From the NCBI GenBank assembly GCA_002914845.1, contig JXTC01000610.1, positions 57,612 to 121,611 of the forward strand: a stretch of 64,000 bases of DNA, in the 5' to 3' direction. The stretch is from Trema orientale. Taxonomy: Eukaryota; Streptophyta; Magnoliopsida; Rosales; Cannabaceae. Position 1 is the stretch's first letter, and every line of letters starts with the position of its first letter. Of this stretch, positions 34,012-46,603 are shown in pieces. The notes beneath the pieces are model-generated. The model made no database searches, was not told the DNA's origin, and saw only the letters and a program-made list of their open reading frames with translations. Made by a program: the position numbers and the translations under genes.

Positions 34012-36051
34012 ATGGAAAAGCAAGGCAACCCAGAATCTGTAATGCCTTTTAGACCTAAGTCCTTTAGACCCAAGTTTCATGTTTGCAGGTTTGTAACTTC
34101 GAACTCTATTATCTTCTTCTTCTTCTTCTTCTTCTTTTTAATTATTTTTTTATTTTTATCTTTTTTAGGCTTTTCTTTAAGTTCACACACAAATCAACAT
34201 TGTAACTTTGTTCTCTACCACTTTCTTTTTTGGCAAATTAGAATCTAGCTTGTTGTGTAAGGTACTTCAGGATAGGGTTTGTCTTTCTAATTAACATCTA
34301 TACTTTTTTTTTTTTGTTTTTAAAAGTACTGAAGCGGACGATAGAAATTTATTTTCTCAAACAACTTCTTGAGTACATCTTCACTATTTGTTTAACTTAA
34401 ATTTTGCCAAACAAACTCTTGAACTTCTGATTCTGATAAGTTATTCATCTGGATGTTCAATAGGCAATCAAGTGAAGTTAGTTTTGTAATTCTTTGAACC
34501 ACTGCTACTTCTCTGTGAATTGATCAAGTGGTGACAAATTTTCTTTGTGAAAAAAAAATTAAAAGAAAAATTCACTAATAATTTTGGCCAAGTTTTGTAT
34601 ACAAATTCTAACCATACCGTCCAAGTGCTTAGGGTTTCAACTTTTTGGTGATGTTGAGCCTGTTTTAGCAATTATCATGAGCCCTTCTTTGGTGGGCAAT
34701 CCATTGTCTATCTATATAATGCTTTATTGATCCATCTCCCAAAGCCAGTGCTATGTTGGAAGAAATCTTTTATTTCACTGAGCCTGCTCTGTACATTCCT
34801 TTCTTTCTTTCCTTTTGTTTTCTGGTTTGGGGCTTTATGAAGGTGGCCTTCTTCTTGTCTTAAAAATCCATCATTACAAGTTTACTCAGTCATGGCCAGT
34901 GTCTTTCATGCTACCATGAATTGAATCAGTCCCAGATTCATGTTTCATCCTTATCTTGTTTGGATCATCTATCCTGTTTCATGTAGAAAAAAATTGTCGA
35001 CTTGTATTCCTTTGTTAATTCGATCAGTTTTATCACGAATGGGCTAAAGGTCTCAGTGCTAATTTTTATTCTTGATAGTCTTTATAATCAAGTTAATCCG
35101 GGCAATTCTCTACTTCTTGGCCTTTGTTTATGTACTTGGTTGTTTGAAACTTGGTGCTGTTTCTAGGTCCTTTCCTTTTGAGAACCCTTCTCATGGTGTG
35201 GATCACTTGCCCGACCTGTCAAGCGCCTGGAGAAGCAAGAGAACAGGGCAACGGCGTGCCAGACCCAAATGGGCGCCCGTGGAGTCCTTGGCCACAGCTG
35301 CTAAGACTTCCAGTAAGGTATGCAACTAGAGTTTGCAATGCGTAGTTAATGTTCATTCATTAGAATATCAGCATTAGTATATTGATTTGTTTTTTCTTTC
35401 ATATCTCTGAAGATGGGAAAGATTACCGCGAGCAGGTTTGGTGCTCCTCAAGACCGGAACCATAAGAATTCTTTCCAAGAGCAATTTGAGAATGTCCTTT
35501 CTTCATCTCTGCCACATTTCAAAGTCGAATCCGAAACATCAGAAGAGGACTTGGTGAAATTTTGGGACTTGGCAATGATTCCAAGGTGTCATGCTTCATT
35601 GCTTGAGAGGGCCTGCTTTGATCATCCGGACTTGGCCATTTGCTCAGACAGGACCTCTAGATGGCGTCAGTTTGCTTACGAGACATTAGGGGATCTGCTT
35701 TATTTTCTTTCCTCAACGAGACGGGGAGAAATGACAGAAGAGGCTTGCAAGCACCTCAACCGACTCTGGAAGGATGCTCAAGGTTTGGGGTTCGATTTAT
35801 CTTGGTTGACATGTAGTGTCATGTCTGGCCTTAACTCTGGTTACTGTTTAGAGCTGATGGAAACTGTTAGCACACTTGAAAACCGAAAGAAGCATTTGGA
35901 GGAGACTAGGGATACCCTGCGGTGCCAAATGCTGACAATGACTATGCAACTGTGTGAAGCTCAGCAGGAGCTTGCTGATTTAGAGAAGCCAATTCAGATG
36001 GCCAAAACTAATCTAGATGTTACTCGGAAGGCTTTTCTGTATGCTTTTTAA
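34012..36051 (+). CDS. Coiled-coil protein of unknown function
   Basis: Three exons (34012-34088, 35167-35317, 35413-36051) splice in one frame to 288 aa. I do not recognise a named domain. Exons 1-2 encode a basic, low-complexity N terminus (WRSKRTGQRRARPKW). Exon 3 holds a helical region of about 120 residues (VKFWDLAMIPRCHASLLE, WRQFAYETLGDLLYFLSS, ACKHLNRLWKDAQGLGFDL), then a coiled coil (METVSTLENRKKHLEETRDTL and onward) to the end. The arrangement of a helical block, GFDLSWL and a terminal coiled coil recalls the tail of plant MATH/coiled-coil proteins, but no MATH domain is present; this is weak inference. The start is the first in-frame ATG of exon 1; exon 3 also begins with an ATG at the splice junction, so a shorter 212-aa product is possible. 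Confidence 0.75.
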
Positions 36052-37499
36052 TGATTGTAGAAGACACATGGAAATATCTAATTAGCTACCTTGACTAGAC
36101 AAAGTTAGGCTGTGTTTTCTTTATCCTAATAGCTTAGATAGTGGTCATATAGACTGTCAGCGTTTTTGTCAAACAGAGAATGGCAGAGGAGGCTTCAGAA
36201 ACCATGAAATTCTAGCCTCTGGTAAGGTTGAGCTTCTGTTTGCTCACCACTTATTGCTATGATTTTCTCGCTATTAATGGCCAATGCCTGTTGCTGCTAA
36301 CCTCTTTTTGGAAAGGTGTTTTGATGCGTAGAGATATGAAAGAGCAAGAGATGAATTAGAAGCCCATATGGTTGCATGCAATTTCTTGTAATTTAAGCTT
36401 TGTTTGGCTATTCAGTTAGTGAACCTCATAGAGGTTGATATTTGAAGTTCTTAATACTGGTACTACTTTGTTTTGGCAATCAAGGCATGCACCTTCGACA
36501 TATGCGATCAAATATAACATATGTTTCGTAATGGGCAACTCCTCACTTTTTCTTTTTTGAGGAAAAATCTTTATGTTCAACTCTTCAACATTATTATGTA
36601 AAACTCAGCATAATTAAACATATGATGCATTAACAAATACTAAACAGGAAAAATTTAAGTTGAGTTAATTTTGCAATGATATGGTAGATTGTACTTTGTA
36701 GCTTTCTTTTTCAATTTTTTAATTATTATTATTATTACTACTAATTCTTGTTTAAATATCTTGTTCGACTGCCAAAAGTAGAAAGTCGTATTTTGGAATA
36801 TTATTTTCTGTATGTGGATATAAACGTCTCAGAATTGGAAAGAAGAACACCTGTGTTCTTTTGTTTTTATTTGTTGCTTATCTTCCTTTATTTATTTATA
36901 ATTTTTTCTTCATGTGAACTAGCTCGGTTTTTTTTTTTTTTCCCCGAGGGGAAGCTCGTGTATTCAATGAAAGGAAAAAAAATAAAAAATCAAGGTAGGG
37001 TGTGGGGCTGCCTTAAAAAAACTCTCATCAAGGTCTTTTACCTTTTTTCTTCATTGGGACACTTACCACTAATAGAAATAAAGCAATCTATTTATTTTAA
37101 AAAAAAGGGCAAATTTATTCTGGGTTCACACGTGAACGACAACAGCCACAACTTATTTCTTCCATTTCTTTTAACCAAAAAATAAATAAAAAATAAAAAA
37201 TCTCCGCAAAAAAAATAATAATAAAATAAATGTGAAAAATTGAAATTTTTGCATTTTGTTCTCTTATAGGAAAACTTGTAGCAGAGGTCTATAACAATGA
37301 CAATTTGTGATATATAATATAGATTATAAAAAGGTGTGACATAAGGGAAAGGGAAGGGAGCACCAGAATCACTGAAAATTCATATTTGAGATTACCAAAA
37401 AGCATTAATCAGAGCTCAGAGGCAGAGCTCTTTTGGCGGTTCTGGGAAACTTTTCCCCGCCTTAACCCCCCCCTGTGGCCTTTGCTTTCAATCGATTTT
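36052..37499. other. 3' UTR and spacer before PDV2
   Basis: No gene is seen. AT-rich DNA contains poly(T) and (ATT)n runs near 36720-36740 and 36930-36942. The last 180 bp form the PDV2 promoter and 5' UTR. Confidence 0.4.
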
Positions 37500-37521
37500 A
37501 GAGAGAGAGAGAGAGAGAGAT
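37500..37521 (+). repeat. (GA)n microsatellite in PDV2 5' UTR
   Basis: A run of GA dinucleotides lies immediately upstream of the PDV2 start codon. Such purine repeats are common in plant 5' leaders. Confidence 0.9.
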
Positions 37522-40440
37522 ATGGAGGAAGAGGGCATAGGGTTGGTACTGGCCAGGGCCACAGAGCTACGACTGAAGATCGGGAACTGTATCCACAAAG
37601 CAAGCTCTCCACGCAAAGTTCGAGATGACCCATTACAGGAAAACGAGAATGGAGTCCATGGCGGAGAAGAAGAGGAAGAAGAAGAAGAAGCACAGAGGCT
37701 TTTGAATATCTGCGATGCCCTTGAATCCCTCGAGACCCAGCTCTCATCTTTACAGGTTTGCTTCTCCAAATTCCATTTAATTTTTTTTTTAAATAATCAA
37801 TTAGGGTTCTGTTGGAAAAACCCCAATTTCGTTGTTAATGGTATTGTGGAATGCAACTGTAGTGTATTTTGTCAAATTAGGTAAACCATATATGCTTTGT
37901 TCGATTTAAATTCTTAGTAAAATACTTTTTCCAAATTTGGCGAAAGTGGATCTCTTTTTAGTTCATTTCTTAGGACTAGGAATGAGAATTCAAACCCATT
38001 TGGTGGAGAAGATACTAGAGGTTCATTTTCATACCAAAAGTCACAATTCTGAGTTATTTAGGCTTATAATTCTTGTGTGTTATCTTTGGTTTTTTTATGT
38101 ATGATATCTTGAGATGGATTTAACTATTGTAATAGAGATTCCCTAGTTTGTGATCGGAATATACTTGAGGGAACTGGTTAGAAATTCGAAGTTATATTTG
38201 TTTTGATTGAAACATCCAGTTCTTTTAAATACTCTCTCCCTGATGAGTTATTTAATTCGATGCCATAAGCTTGTTAACACATTTTTCCTACTTGTAGCTT
38301 ACCATGTAAATTTATTTTGATGGGCAGCCGGCATGAGCGTTTTAAATGTAGGATACAGTGTGTGCATCGATTTTGAATATTTCCTACTTGTGACTTATTC
38401 TGCATATTTCTTTTGATGGGCAACCGGCATAAGAGTTGTAAATGTAGGATTCGGAGTGTATATTGATTCTGAATATATTTACTTTACTGCATAGTCATAT
38501 CATATAGTATGAGCAAAATGACTTGAAACAACGTGTGATAACTACTGGTTTTGGTGCAATCATGAATGACAAAGCAATATGCTAATTGTAGCTTCTCAAC
38601 GTTTTTAGAATTGGGAGTGATAGAAGAAATTAGTTATTGCTGATATCAATCAGATGGAAGTGATGAACCACTGGACCTTCTATTAAATATTCAATTGTAT
38701 CTCTTAGCCAGAAACAATTGCACGTTCAAGCCTTCCAATTTCTATGGTGATTAGTTATTGCCATTATCACCCTTCCTCTCTGGGCAGGGGGATGTTTCTG
38801 GATACTGCCGAGAACAGGCACTAGACTATAATCATATAATGGAGTTATGTTTTGTTCGTCACAATTACTACTCATATCATCCTATGTTTCTTTCACTGTA
38901 TTCCCATGACTTTTAGAATGCACACCATTAATTACTTTGATGTTAAGTAAAAATATAGATTTATTGAAGGAATGCTGTAAAAGGTTGTAGGTTGCCAATA
39001 AAACATAGTTTTTATCGAATGATCACTGTTAAAGTTCTTAGGTTGCCATCCTTGCTATTTGATCAAATATGGTGATCCTGAGGCAGACAAGGAGGGTTTG
39101 ACCATTTGAAATCTCTCCCTTCTCTTGAGCTTCATTTTTATAAAATCCATGATATTTGTACAAATGGGAAACTAACATGAGGGCTGTGGATCGTTTGATT
39201 CTTTTGTCTTGCTTTCAACTTACTGAAACAGTGTCGATGTGTCATGATAGTCTATAATGATCTCACTTGTTCATTTACAGTGATACATACATAAATGTCA
39301 AGAGGTGGTGTTCCTGTCGTAAAATAACTTGGTATTTGTATTACTTCCCACCTTAAAATTTGAAAAAGGACTCTCTAAAAGGTTCAGATCAATGAATACA
39401 GTATCTAAGACTGTGCTTGACGTCAGTCAGCTTGGAAATAGGGGTTGGGCATCAGTAGACCACAATATTCTAATTTTCATCCCCCCATGGCCCATCTTCT
39501 GCTCATCCTCCTGAAACCTGAATACGTGTTTTGAGATTTTTTAGTGCTAATATGCTTTTATTGTACTAATAAGTGTTTTAGTGATGGCCTTTCCCATTGA
39601 TAGCAAAGACTTCGCTAAAGTTTTGCATATTTTTGATATTATAGTTATATTTGAAAATCCGAAGCACAAACTGTGACATCTGTAAAGTCAAACTGACAAA
39701 TGGGTATTAGGGTTTTCTCCTTAGCATGTATATGATAACTATAACATTAAATCATACTCTGAGGTGTTTAGATTTTGAAATTTATGGTGTTTCTTTGTCA
39801 TCAGGCTTTGCAACAGCAACAAAGGTATGAAAGGGAAGTTGCCATTACTGAGATTGAGCAGAGCCGCAAGACATTGCTCGATAAGCTGAAGGAATACAAG
39901 GGGGAGGAGTTGGAAGTTATAAATGAGGCTTCTGCTTTTGCTGGCGAGACAGTCGAGCAGAACAATGATCTCCTGCTTCCTCCTTATCCTAGCCGTCCTC
40001 CACACTCCTTGCGCAGAGATAACGGCTATTTGCCACATTTCCCTTCCATGCACAAGTTTGTTGGAAATGGGGTAGTATCTGGTGATCCAGCTAATGGAGC
40101 AAAGAACAGCGTGAGTGATTCAGAGCAGAATAAGAACACAAGAGGGCTGGGGTTCTTTTTAGGTGCCGCAGCCAAGACAGTTTTCACTCTTGTGGGTGTG
40201 GTATCTGTGTTGAGTCTCTCTGGTTTTGGGCCTAAATTTCTGAACAGAAATGCCCGTCTGAAGCTTTTGGGCTCTTTTCATCAACCAGAGACTGAAGAAA
40301 AGAGATCGAAGATTAAGTGCCCTCCTGGGAGAATCTTAGTGGTGGAAAATGGGGAGGCTCGATGCCTTGTGAAAGAGAGAGTTGAAGTCCCGTTTTCTTC
40401 GGCTGCTGCTAAACCGGATGTAAACTATGGATGCGGTTAA
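37522..40440 (+). CDS. PDV2: Plastid division protein PDV2
   Basis: Two exons (37522-37755, 39805-40440) give 289 aa, close to the roughly 300 aa of Arabidopsis PDV2. PDV2 spans the chloroplast outer envelope, recruits the dynamin DRP5B/ARC5 to the division ring from the cytosol, and binds ARC6 in the intermembrane space. The N terminus is helical and acidic (MEEEGIGLVLARATELRLKI, a Glu run, then ALESLETQLSSLQ leading into ALQQQQRYEREVAI), fitting the cytosolic coiled coil. A single membrane segment is seen at TVFTLVGVVSVLSLSGF. The intermembrane tail carries CPPGRILVVENGEARCLVKE and ends in Gly (NYGCG), the terminal glycine known to matter for ARC6 binding. The 2-kb intron holds a tandem duplication. 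Confidence 0.93.
38285..38480 (+). repeat. About 105-bp tandem duplication in PDV2 intron
   Basis: Two diverged copies begin tttcctacttgt and share tttgatgggca.ccggcat and taaatgtaggat. They do not affect coding. Confidence 0.8.
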
Positions 40441-41112
40441 AGTTTGTGTGCATGATTTTTTTCCCTTTGTATATCTTGTTTCTTATGTGATGAGGTGTAT
40501 GGAGAAATTTATTTAAGGGCCAAGGGATGTCCTAATTTTCATTTCAAAAGTAGTAAAATTTTAGCATGATTTTGTTCTTGTTGATCGCTTATGATTTCCA
40601 ATATTCGCCGTACGTTGGAGTAATTTGGCAGTGTACTAAGGCCGTGCTAGGGACGCGGGATAAGGGAGGGAATTGGGATTGCTGAATTTTATCCTCTGTT
40701 TTGGTGATGCAAATACATAGCAGTGGATTGGAAAAATTTCAATTGATCCACTAATAGGGGATAACTTAATCCCTTTTAAGAACTTGGGATATGACTAACC
40801 ACACTCCATGTTAGCACCACCTCTTCTCTTACCAATCTTTTTTCATCATATCTCAGGTGAAACGAGTTGCAAATATGTTGCTGGCAAGACACTGGCAGAT
40901 TTTTGAATTTTTCGGGGCGATACAGGGTTGTGGAGCAGCAGTAATCCGTCTATGATCTTTGACTATTGATGTAAAACACTCGAATATGGAACCTTGAATT
41001 TCAGCATGACCAATTTATTCTTAGATCTGGAAGCATCTTTGCAGCAATGTTCGTGAATGCCACCATTGATGCATAGAAGTGTCATCTCTTTCAATATATA
41101 TATATATATATA
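40441..41112. other. PDV2 3' UTR and spacer
   Basis: No gene is seen. A GC-richer segment (40640-40830) may be a degraded MITE, but its ends could not be paired. Confidence 0.35.
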
Positions 41113-41325
41113 GGTTGCCAATCTAGTAGGTATTTTTTTTTTAGCCGTTGGATCATATCATCTAATGGTGATGTAACGGCTATAATAATGTACATGAAAA
41201 GACGTGCATTATTAATGTTATTTCTTTCTCTTATTTTTTAATATAAAAAAATATACAAAAAAAATTTCATTGGCCAAATTGATACCTATGCATAGGTAAA
41301 AAAAAAAAATACTTACTGGATTGGT
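41113..41325. mobile_element. MITE with (TA)n target
   Basis: The left end ggttgccaatctagtaggta and the complement of the right end taccaatccagtaagtat form imperfect terminal inverted repeats, each followed inward by a T/A homopolymer. The element sits within a TATATATA tract on both sides. A CCGTTGGATC string lies near the left end. Superfamily not assigned. Confidence 0.65.
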
Positions 41326-41438
41326 ATATATATACATATATATGTACTGCCTGGCCGATCAACAAAATACAATTCCCCTTCTCCATTTCTGTAATTTTAA
41401 ACGCTTTTGTATTCTAAGTTTGTATACAGGTAAAATGT

Positions 41439-41466
<28 letters not shown>

Positions 41467-41469
<3 letters not shown>

Positions 41470-41795
41470 CTAAAGTTTGGGTGTTCTGCAATTTAAATTC
41501 TGAAGTTTAGAGTCTGTAAAATAAAATCCTAAGATTAAGAATTTTTGAAAATTAATATCTTGAGTTAACTTTTTGAATAATTTTAACTGATAAAATATAA
41601 TAATATAATCAAAATTAAGGAGAATAATAAGGATTAATCTAGTTTTAATAGAGGATATTATTGGTTTTTCGTTACTAAAATTTCTCAAAAAGTCAGTGAA
41701 AGGTATTAATTTTTTTAAAAATTTGATCTCAGGGTATTATTTTAGAGTCCAAACTTTAGGTTTGAATTGTGAAATACTCAAATTTGAGGGTAATT
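41467..41795. mobile_element. Inverted-repeat MITE
   Basis: The left arm ctctaaagtttgggtgttct and following bases pair with the complement of ggtttgaattgtgaaatactcaa and flanking bases on the right, and the match continues inward through gtttagagtct against gagtccaaac. No coding or certain target duplication was identified. Confidence 0.6.
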
Positions 41796-42732
41796 TTTTT
41801 AAGTTACCCTTATATGTATCTATATATTTTGAAAAATTAGGAAAACTAGACATTACACATTTTGAGGAAGATAACAAATAAACTACATAACATAATAGCA
41901 TTAAAACTTGTGTAAACTTAAGCAAGATTTATAGTTGTTCACCCTCATTGCAATAACTACGTTTAACTTTCGTTGCTATGTTAATCTCTTTATAATCTTA
42001 CTTAGCCAAACTCAGCACCTTAACATATTTTATATAATGGAAAACTAGGGCTACTAAAATACGTATGAAAATTCTAAAAAAATGCCTTATTAAAATTTTC
42101 TTTAGAGAGCACACCTCTTGAGAGAGAGGCTTACACGCATTCCAACCCCCATATTGACCTTAGCACGGAGGTTGATCTTCGTGTGCTTGACACATGATAT
42201 TTCATCTGTGCCAAGGTCGAAACATAAGTAGGCTTTGCACATCTCAATTGAATACAATTATATTAATACAATTGGGCTTTACACAACTAATATTTCATTT
42301 CTCTGAACTCAAAATAAGGCAATTAAGAAAAGAAAGTAATTTAGAACAACAAGATGCGAATTACGGACTTAACAAAGTTTATAGCTTGATTTTGTTCCCG
42401 TTGGTTTCTTATGCTTTTAAATATTCATTTCACAGAAAGGAGTTATTTAGAAACGTCACTAAATTAAAGTCAACTTTCTTTTTTTTTTTCCGCATCACAT
42501 ATATATTTTTCCACCAAATAAATGGCCACTTCTTAGATCACATACATAATTTTCCAAAAGCAGCGGTTCTATTAGAATATACATGCTTGTTTCGTGCTTT
42601 TGAAATATAAGGTAATCACAGTGAATTACTAGCTCAAGTTTTGTTATGTATCTTGAGAGATTATAAAGTTTAATCTTTGGACTGATCAGATTACTAAGTT
42701 GGTGGTGAGAGGGATACCTAAATCCAAGAAAC
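41796..42732. other. AT-rich intergenic region
   Basis: No gene, RNA or clear repeat structure is seen. Confidence 0.4.
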
Positions 42733-42735
42733 TAA

Positions 42736-42896
42736 GGGCGTGTTTGGTACAGGATTCGAATCCTATTCTTCAATTCCAGAAACAGTTTTCATGTAGAAAG
42801 TTAGAAAGATAAAACATTATCCTCCTTCCAACTTTCTACGTGAAAAATATTTCTGGATTTGAATAATAGGATTCGAATCCTGTACCAAACGCACTC
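42736..42896. mobile_element. PIF/Harbinger-type (Tourist-like) MITE
   Basis: The left end gggcgtgtttggtacaggat and the complement of the right end gagtgcgtttggtacaggat form terminal inverted repeats that continue through attcgaatcctatt. The 3-bp target duplication TAA is present at 42733-42735 and 42897-42899. The total of 161 bp is almost a perfect hairpin. Confidence 0.85.
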
Positions 42897-42899
42897 TAA

Positions 42900-43606
42900 A
42901 TTACTTATAAAACCCATTCCTATTGATTGATGCCAACGATTGCTCAAAAACATGACAATATTTATTATGTAAGAACAAACCCTTAAACCTGAAAGTCTGA
43001 AGCTCTAATAGCTCAACAGCAATTGTCCGAGATACGACATTTGAGGTATCGCATTTCACATTAACTTCCACCATACAAATATGCGTAATGGGTTTTCGTT
43101 TTATTTGTATTATTAATTTTGGTTTTATTTGAATAAGAGTCATTTTCAGTGTTTTCCCGAGTCCCACATATAAATTTATGCTTTTCTGTCCTCAGTCCCA
43201 ACCGGTGATCTTTAAGCAAATGAAGTTATGAAAGGTAGAAATGACTCAAAAGATTATCTTTACACACTTTAAATGTTATTTTATATATATGGACACCAGT
43301 AATTTATTTTTTTAATTATTCATAAGTATTATTTTACCTAATTAAAATACTTGGGAATCATATATATATATATATATGTATATATATACACATATGCATG
43401 TATCTTTCCACGTCCATGTGGACAGAGTTGACAATCCAATAACTCCGATAGATAAGATAAATCAAAGTTGTAACTCGGAAACAAAAGCAATATACATACT
43501 GGCCCTTTTGGTGGCCCGGACTAAAGGTTGGGATTGAACTCTTTTGTTCAGTCCCATATTTGGACCAAATGAGATATTGGACAAAAGAATCCAAGCCCTT
43601 TTTTTA
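42900..43606. other. Intergenic, with degraded MITE edge
   Basis: No gene is seen. A (TA)n run at 43360-43390 is present, and near 43500-43600 the strings ggactaaaggttgggattg and attggaccaaatgagata hint at a degraded MITE. Confidence 0.35.
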
Positions 43607-45152
43607 GTCGGGAAAAAGTCACCCAGTACGACTTTTTGAAAAATAAAGATAAAAATACGGTTCGGCCATTTCCACTTATTTGCTTATGGTATTTTTTCAA
43701 AAAAATACCACTTTTGATTAAATCTTCACGATTCTTCATCTTTTGTTTCAGTTACATTCTCAGAACCTCTCTCATGAAATCAATGGCTTCCCAGTTACTT
43801 GAAAAAAAAGCTTGTTTTCGCTCAACCTAAATCCTCTCCTCTTCAAATATTACATCCGGTTTGCTATCGTTGATGAGATTTTTATCGTCTGTTATACCTC
43901 AGATCCGAGCGGCCCCTCGGCGACGATATCGCTCCCGAGATTACAAAGTCGTTAAACAGCTCCTTCTCCCTTATCATATTCTGGTTTTTACTTTTCTTAG
44001 TCAATGTGGACTTATGTAAATATATGAAACTATTAATGAGTTTTGAAATTTTAGTTCAGTTTAGGATTATAATACTGAAGATTTGTGGTTTTAATTTTGA
44101 GGACCGAGATTGTGATTTTTGCATTATTATTCATGTGGTTTTGATTTAATTTTAAGAATTTCATTGATAAAAGTATTTAAAGATGCTGAAATTCTTGTTT
44201 TTTGATCTTCCCTTATTAAACTTCTTCTTTTACAGAGGGTTGGTCATATCCAAATTTCTTGAATTTGTTTTGATTTTTGATATAAGTCATTTCTATTTTG
44301 TCCAATACATTAATTTTTCTTTGATTAGTTCACGAATTCAGGTGACCCTAAAGATGTTTTTCTTATATTAGTCCTCTTGAAGATGATTTCACTTAAATCT
44401 ACTTAACTTGAATCAATGGATTGCTGAAGGTTAATAGGAACTAGATTTACTATGTATCTAATTAGAAACTGGACAATCTACAAAAAGGAAACTACATGGT
44501 TTCCAGAAAACCTTCGAGGTTTCCTATGATTTACTTAGTTATAGAGCATTCTGCAAAAAGGAAACGACAATAGTTTCCAGGAAACTTTCATTATTTTTTG
44601 TGATTTGAAAAAGAAACCACAATGATTTCTAGGAAACTTTCATAGTTTCCTATGATTTACTTAGCTACAGAACATTCTGCTAAAGGAAACCACAATGATT
44701 TCAAGGAAACCTTTGTGGTTTTCTGTGATTTACTTAATTACATAGTATTCTGTAAAAAAAAGACCACGATAGTTTCCAGGAAATTTTCATGATTTTCTGT
44801 GATTTATTTAGCTATACGGCATTCTGCAAAAAAGAAACCACAATAGTTTCGAGGAAATGTTCGTGGTTTCCTGTGAAATACCAAACTGATTTCTGGAAAA
44901 CCTTTGTAGTTTCGTGTGATTTACTTATGTACAGGATATTCTGCTAATAAGAAACCAAATTGGTTTCCAGGAAACTTTTGTGATTTTCGGTAAAAAAAGA
45001 TGACTTATTTACTAAAATGCCACCGCGTTTTCTAGCTTCTAAAGTATTAGAAAAATGTCCTAAAAACGTCGTATGGAATTTTTATTATTTTTGAAAGGCC
45101 GTAAATTTGGTATTATTTTTTGAAAAATAGGTATAAGTGTCCAAAACCCTTT
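43607..45152. mobile_element. Foldback element with minisatellite core
   Basis: The left arm (about 43607-43690: acgactttttgaaaaataaa, then ggttcggccatttcc) is partly mirrored by the right arm (about 45080-45152: gaaaggccgtaaatttgg, then ttttttgaaaaataggtata). The core at 44466-45000 is a tandem array of roughly 80-bp units. A GC-rich piece at 43890-43950 (gatccgagcggcccctcgg) looks foreign to the rest and may be captured DNA. Ends are approximate and superfamily is unknown. Confidence 0.5.
44466..45000. repeat. Minisatellite, about 80-bp degenerate units
   Basis: About six to seven units each contain ggaaaccacaa(t/g)-gtttccaggaaac, then a ttgtggtttcctgtgatttac block, then ttctgcaaaaagg. Every unit is itself a near palindrome (GGAAACCA...TGGTTTCC), so the array could fold into serial hairpins. 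Confidence 0.8.
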
Positions 45153-46603
45153 TTAGTCTCCTTCACATGAGACTAAATTATCCCAACTAGAATAATTTAG
45201 TCCCAAACCTAGCACCTTATGTTTTTTTTTCTTTTTTCTTAATTTTTTTCTTTAATAATTTATTTAATTAATATAAATGTATATAAATATTAATCAAATT
45301 TCAATTTTTATTTTTTTAACTGAAAATATATATTTTATTTTTATATACCTATTTTTCATAAATAAATTAAAAGCATATTATTTTATATAATTATCATTTA
45401 AATTTATCTTTTTAATTTTTAAAAATACTTATTTATTTATAAATAAAACATAATTAGAACTATGTTAAGAACAGTTGTTATATTTATTTTTTTTTAATTC
45501 TGTGTTGTACCAAGCACAATATAGTACTAAATAACACTATCCAATCTAATCCTATTTAATAGTCCACTACTATTTAATTCAATTATATGCCCAACATATT
45601 CAACATAATCTCGAAAGAACCCTACCCTCTCTCTCTACTTGTATTTTCTCCCAACAAAAAAGCCAGCGCCACCTGCTTGGAGGCCGGGGAGGGGGGTTTT
45701 CCTTTTCCTTCTCCTTCTCCGGCCTCATCTCCTCACCCTCTTCTTCCTCATCTTTTCTGCTTCTTTTTTCTTTTTCTTTTTCAGTTTTAATAAGTCCAGA
45801 TCTAGATCTGGTTTATAGTACTATCTTTTGTGTAGATTTTAGTCCGGTCCAGATCTTAAATATGAGATTTCTTCTCAGATCTAGATCTGTTTAGTGACCG
45901 ATTTTTATTTTGTTTTCTTTTCCACGGGCATGGATCTCAATTGGTGCTGGCTTTATATAGTCTACCCCGCCAAAAATGCAGCCAGGAGCAAGTGTTGAAG
46001 GCAATAGATTGCTGGTGGTCATTGTTATCTCTTTCTCTTGAAGAATTAGGGTAACCCATACATTTGTTCGTAGTTGTGTTTGTGATCCATTTTTCGTCTC
46101 CTTTCTTAGATGAGTTTGAAATTGTAATCCATATATGACATTGTAATTTGAAGCTTTTGCTTCGATTAATGATCCCTTGAGGAGTCCGTTTATATATAAA
46201 AAAAAATATTACGTGCCCAACCTACTTTATATATATATATATGGATAATACTACATATTCTAATTTTTATACTAAAGTTTTTGTACTAACACATATAGTA
46301 TATAAGTTGTCATCATTTAATTAATGTGTTAAAATTTATTACAAATAGATTAAATATTATCACTAATTAAATAATCAACCACATATGTGTATATATTAAA
46401 AATTTAGAACAAAAGATGATACTCAAGCATTATCGTATATCGTATATGTATATTATATTAGTCTTACAGAGCCCATTCCCAATAAGTATGCACACGCGTA
46501 TATGCATTTATATTTGGGACACCTCAATCACTTTAGTCAAAGTGTCAAAACCACAATTGCGTCACTTTCAAAAACCATGGTCTTGTCGTCAAACAGGAAA
46601 GTA
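45153..46603. other. Intergenic, upstream of phytoglobin
   Basis: AT-rich DNA with a pyrimidine-rich segment at 45630-45785 and repeated agatctagatctgg strings (45797-45890). No coding exon with a supportable domain was found. The last part belongs to the phytoglobin promoter. Confidence 0.35.

Noticed and set aside
37409..37769. Two minus-strand ORFs with Leu/Ser runs
   Set aside because: They are antisense to PDV2 exon 1, and the runs come from its Glu codons and (GA)n leader.
40640..40860. Possible MITE downstream of PDV2
   Set aside because: Composition is suggestive, but no terminal inverted repeats or target duplication could be paired.
44466..45000. CRISPR-like array of palindromic units
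   Set aside because: Units are degenerate, contiguous without unique spacers, and lie in a plant nuclear transposon.
45587..45790. 67-codon ORF with a Pro/Ser-rich end
   Set aside because: It comes from a pyrimidine-rich tract, with no domain and no splice partners.
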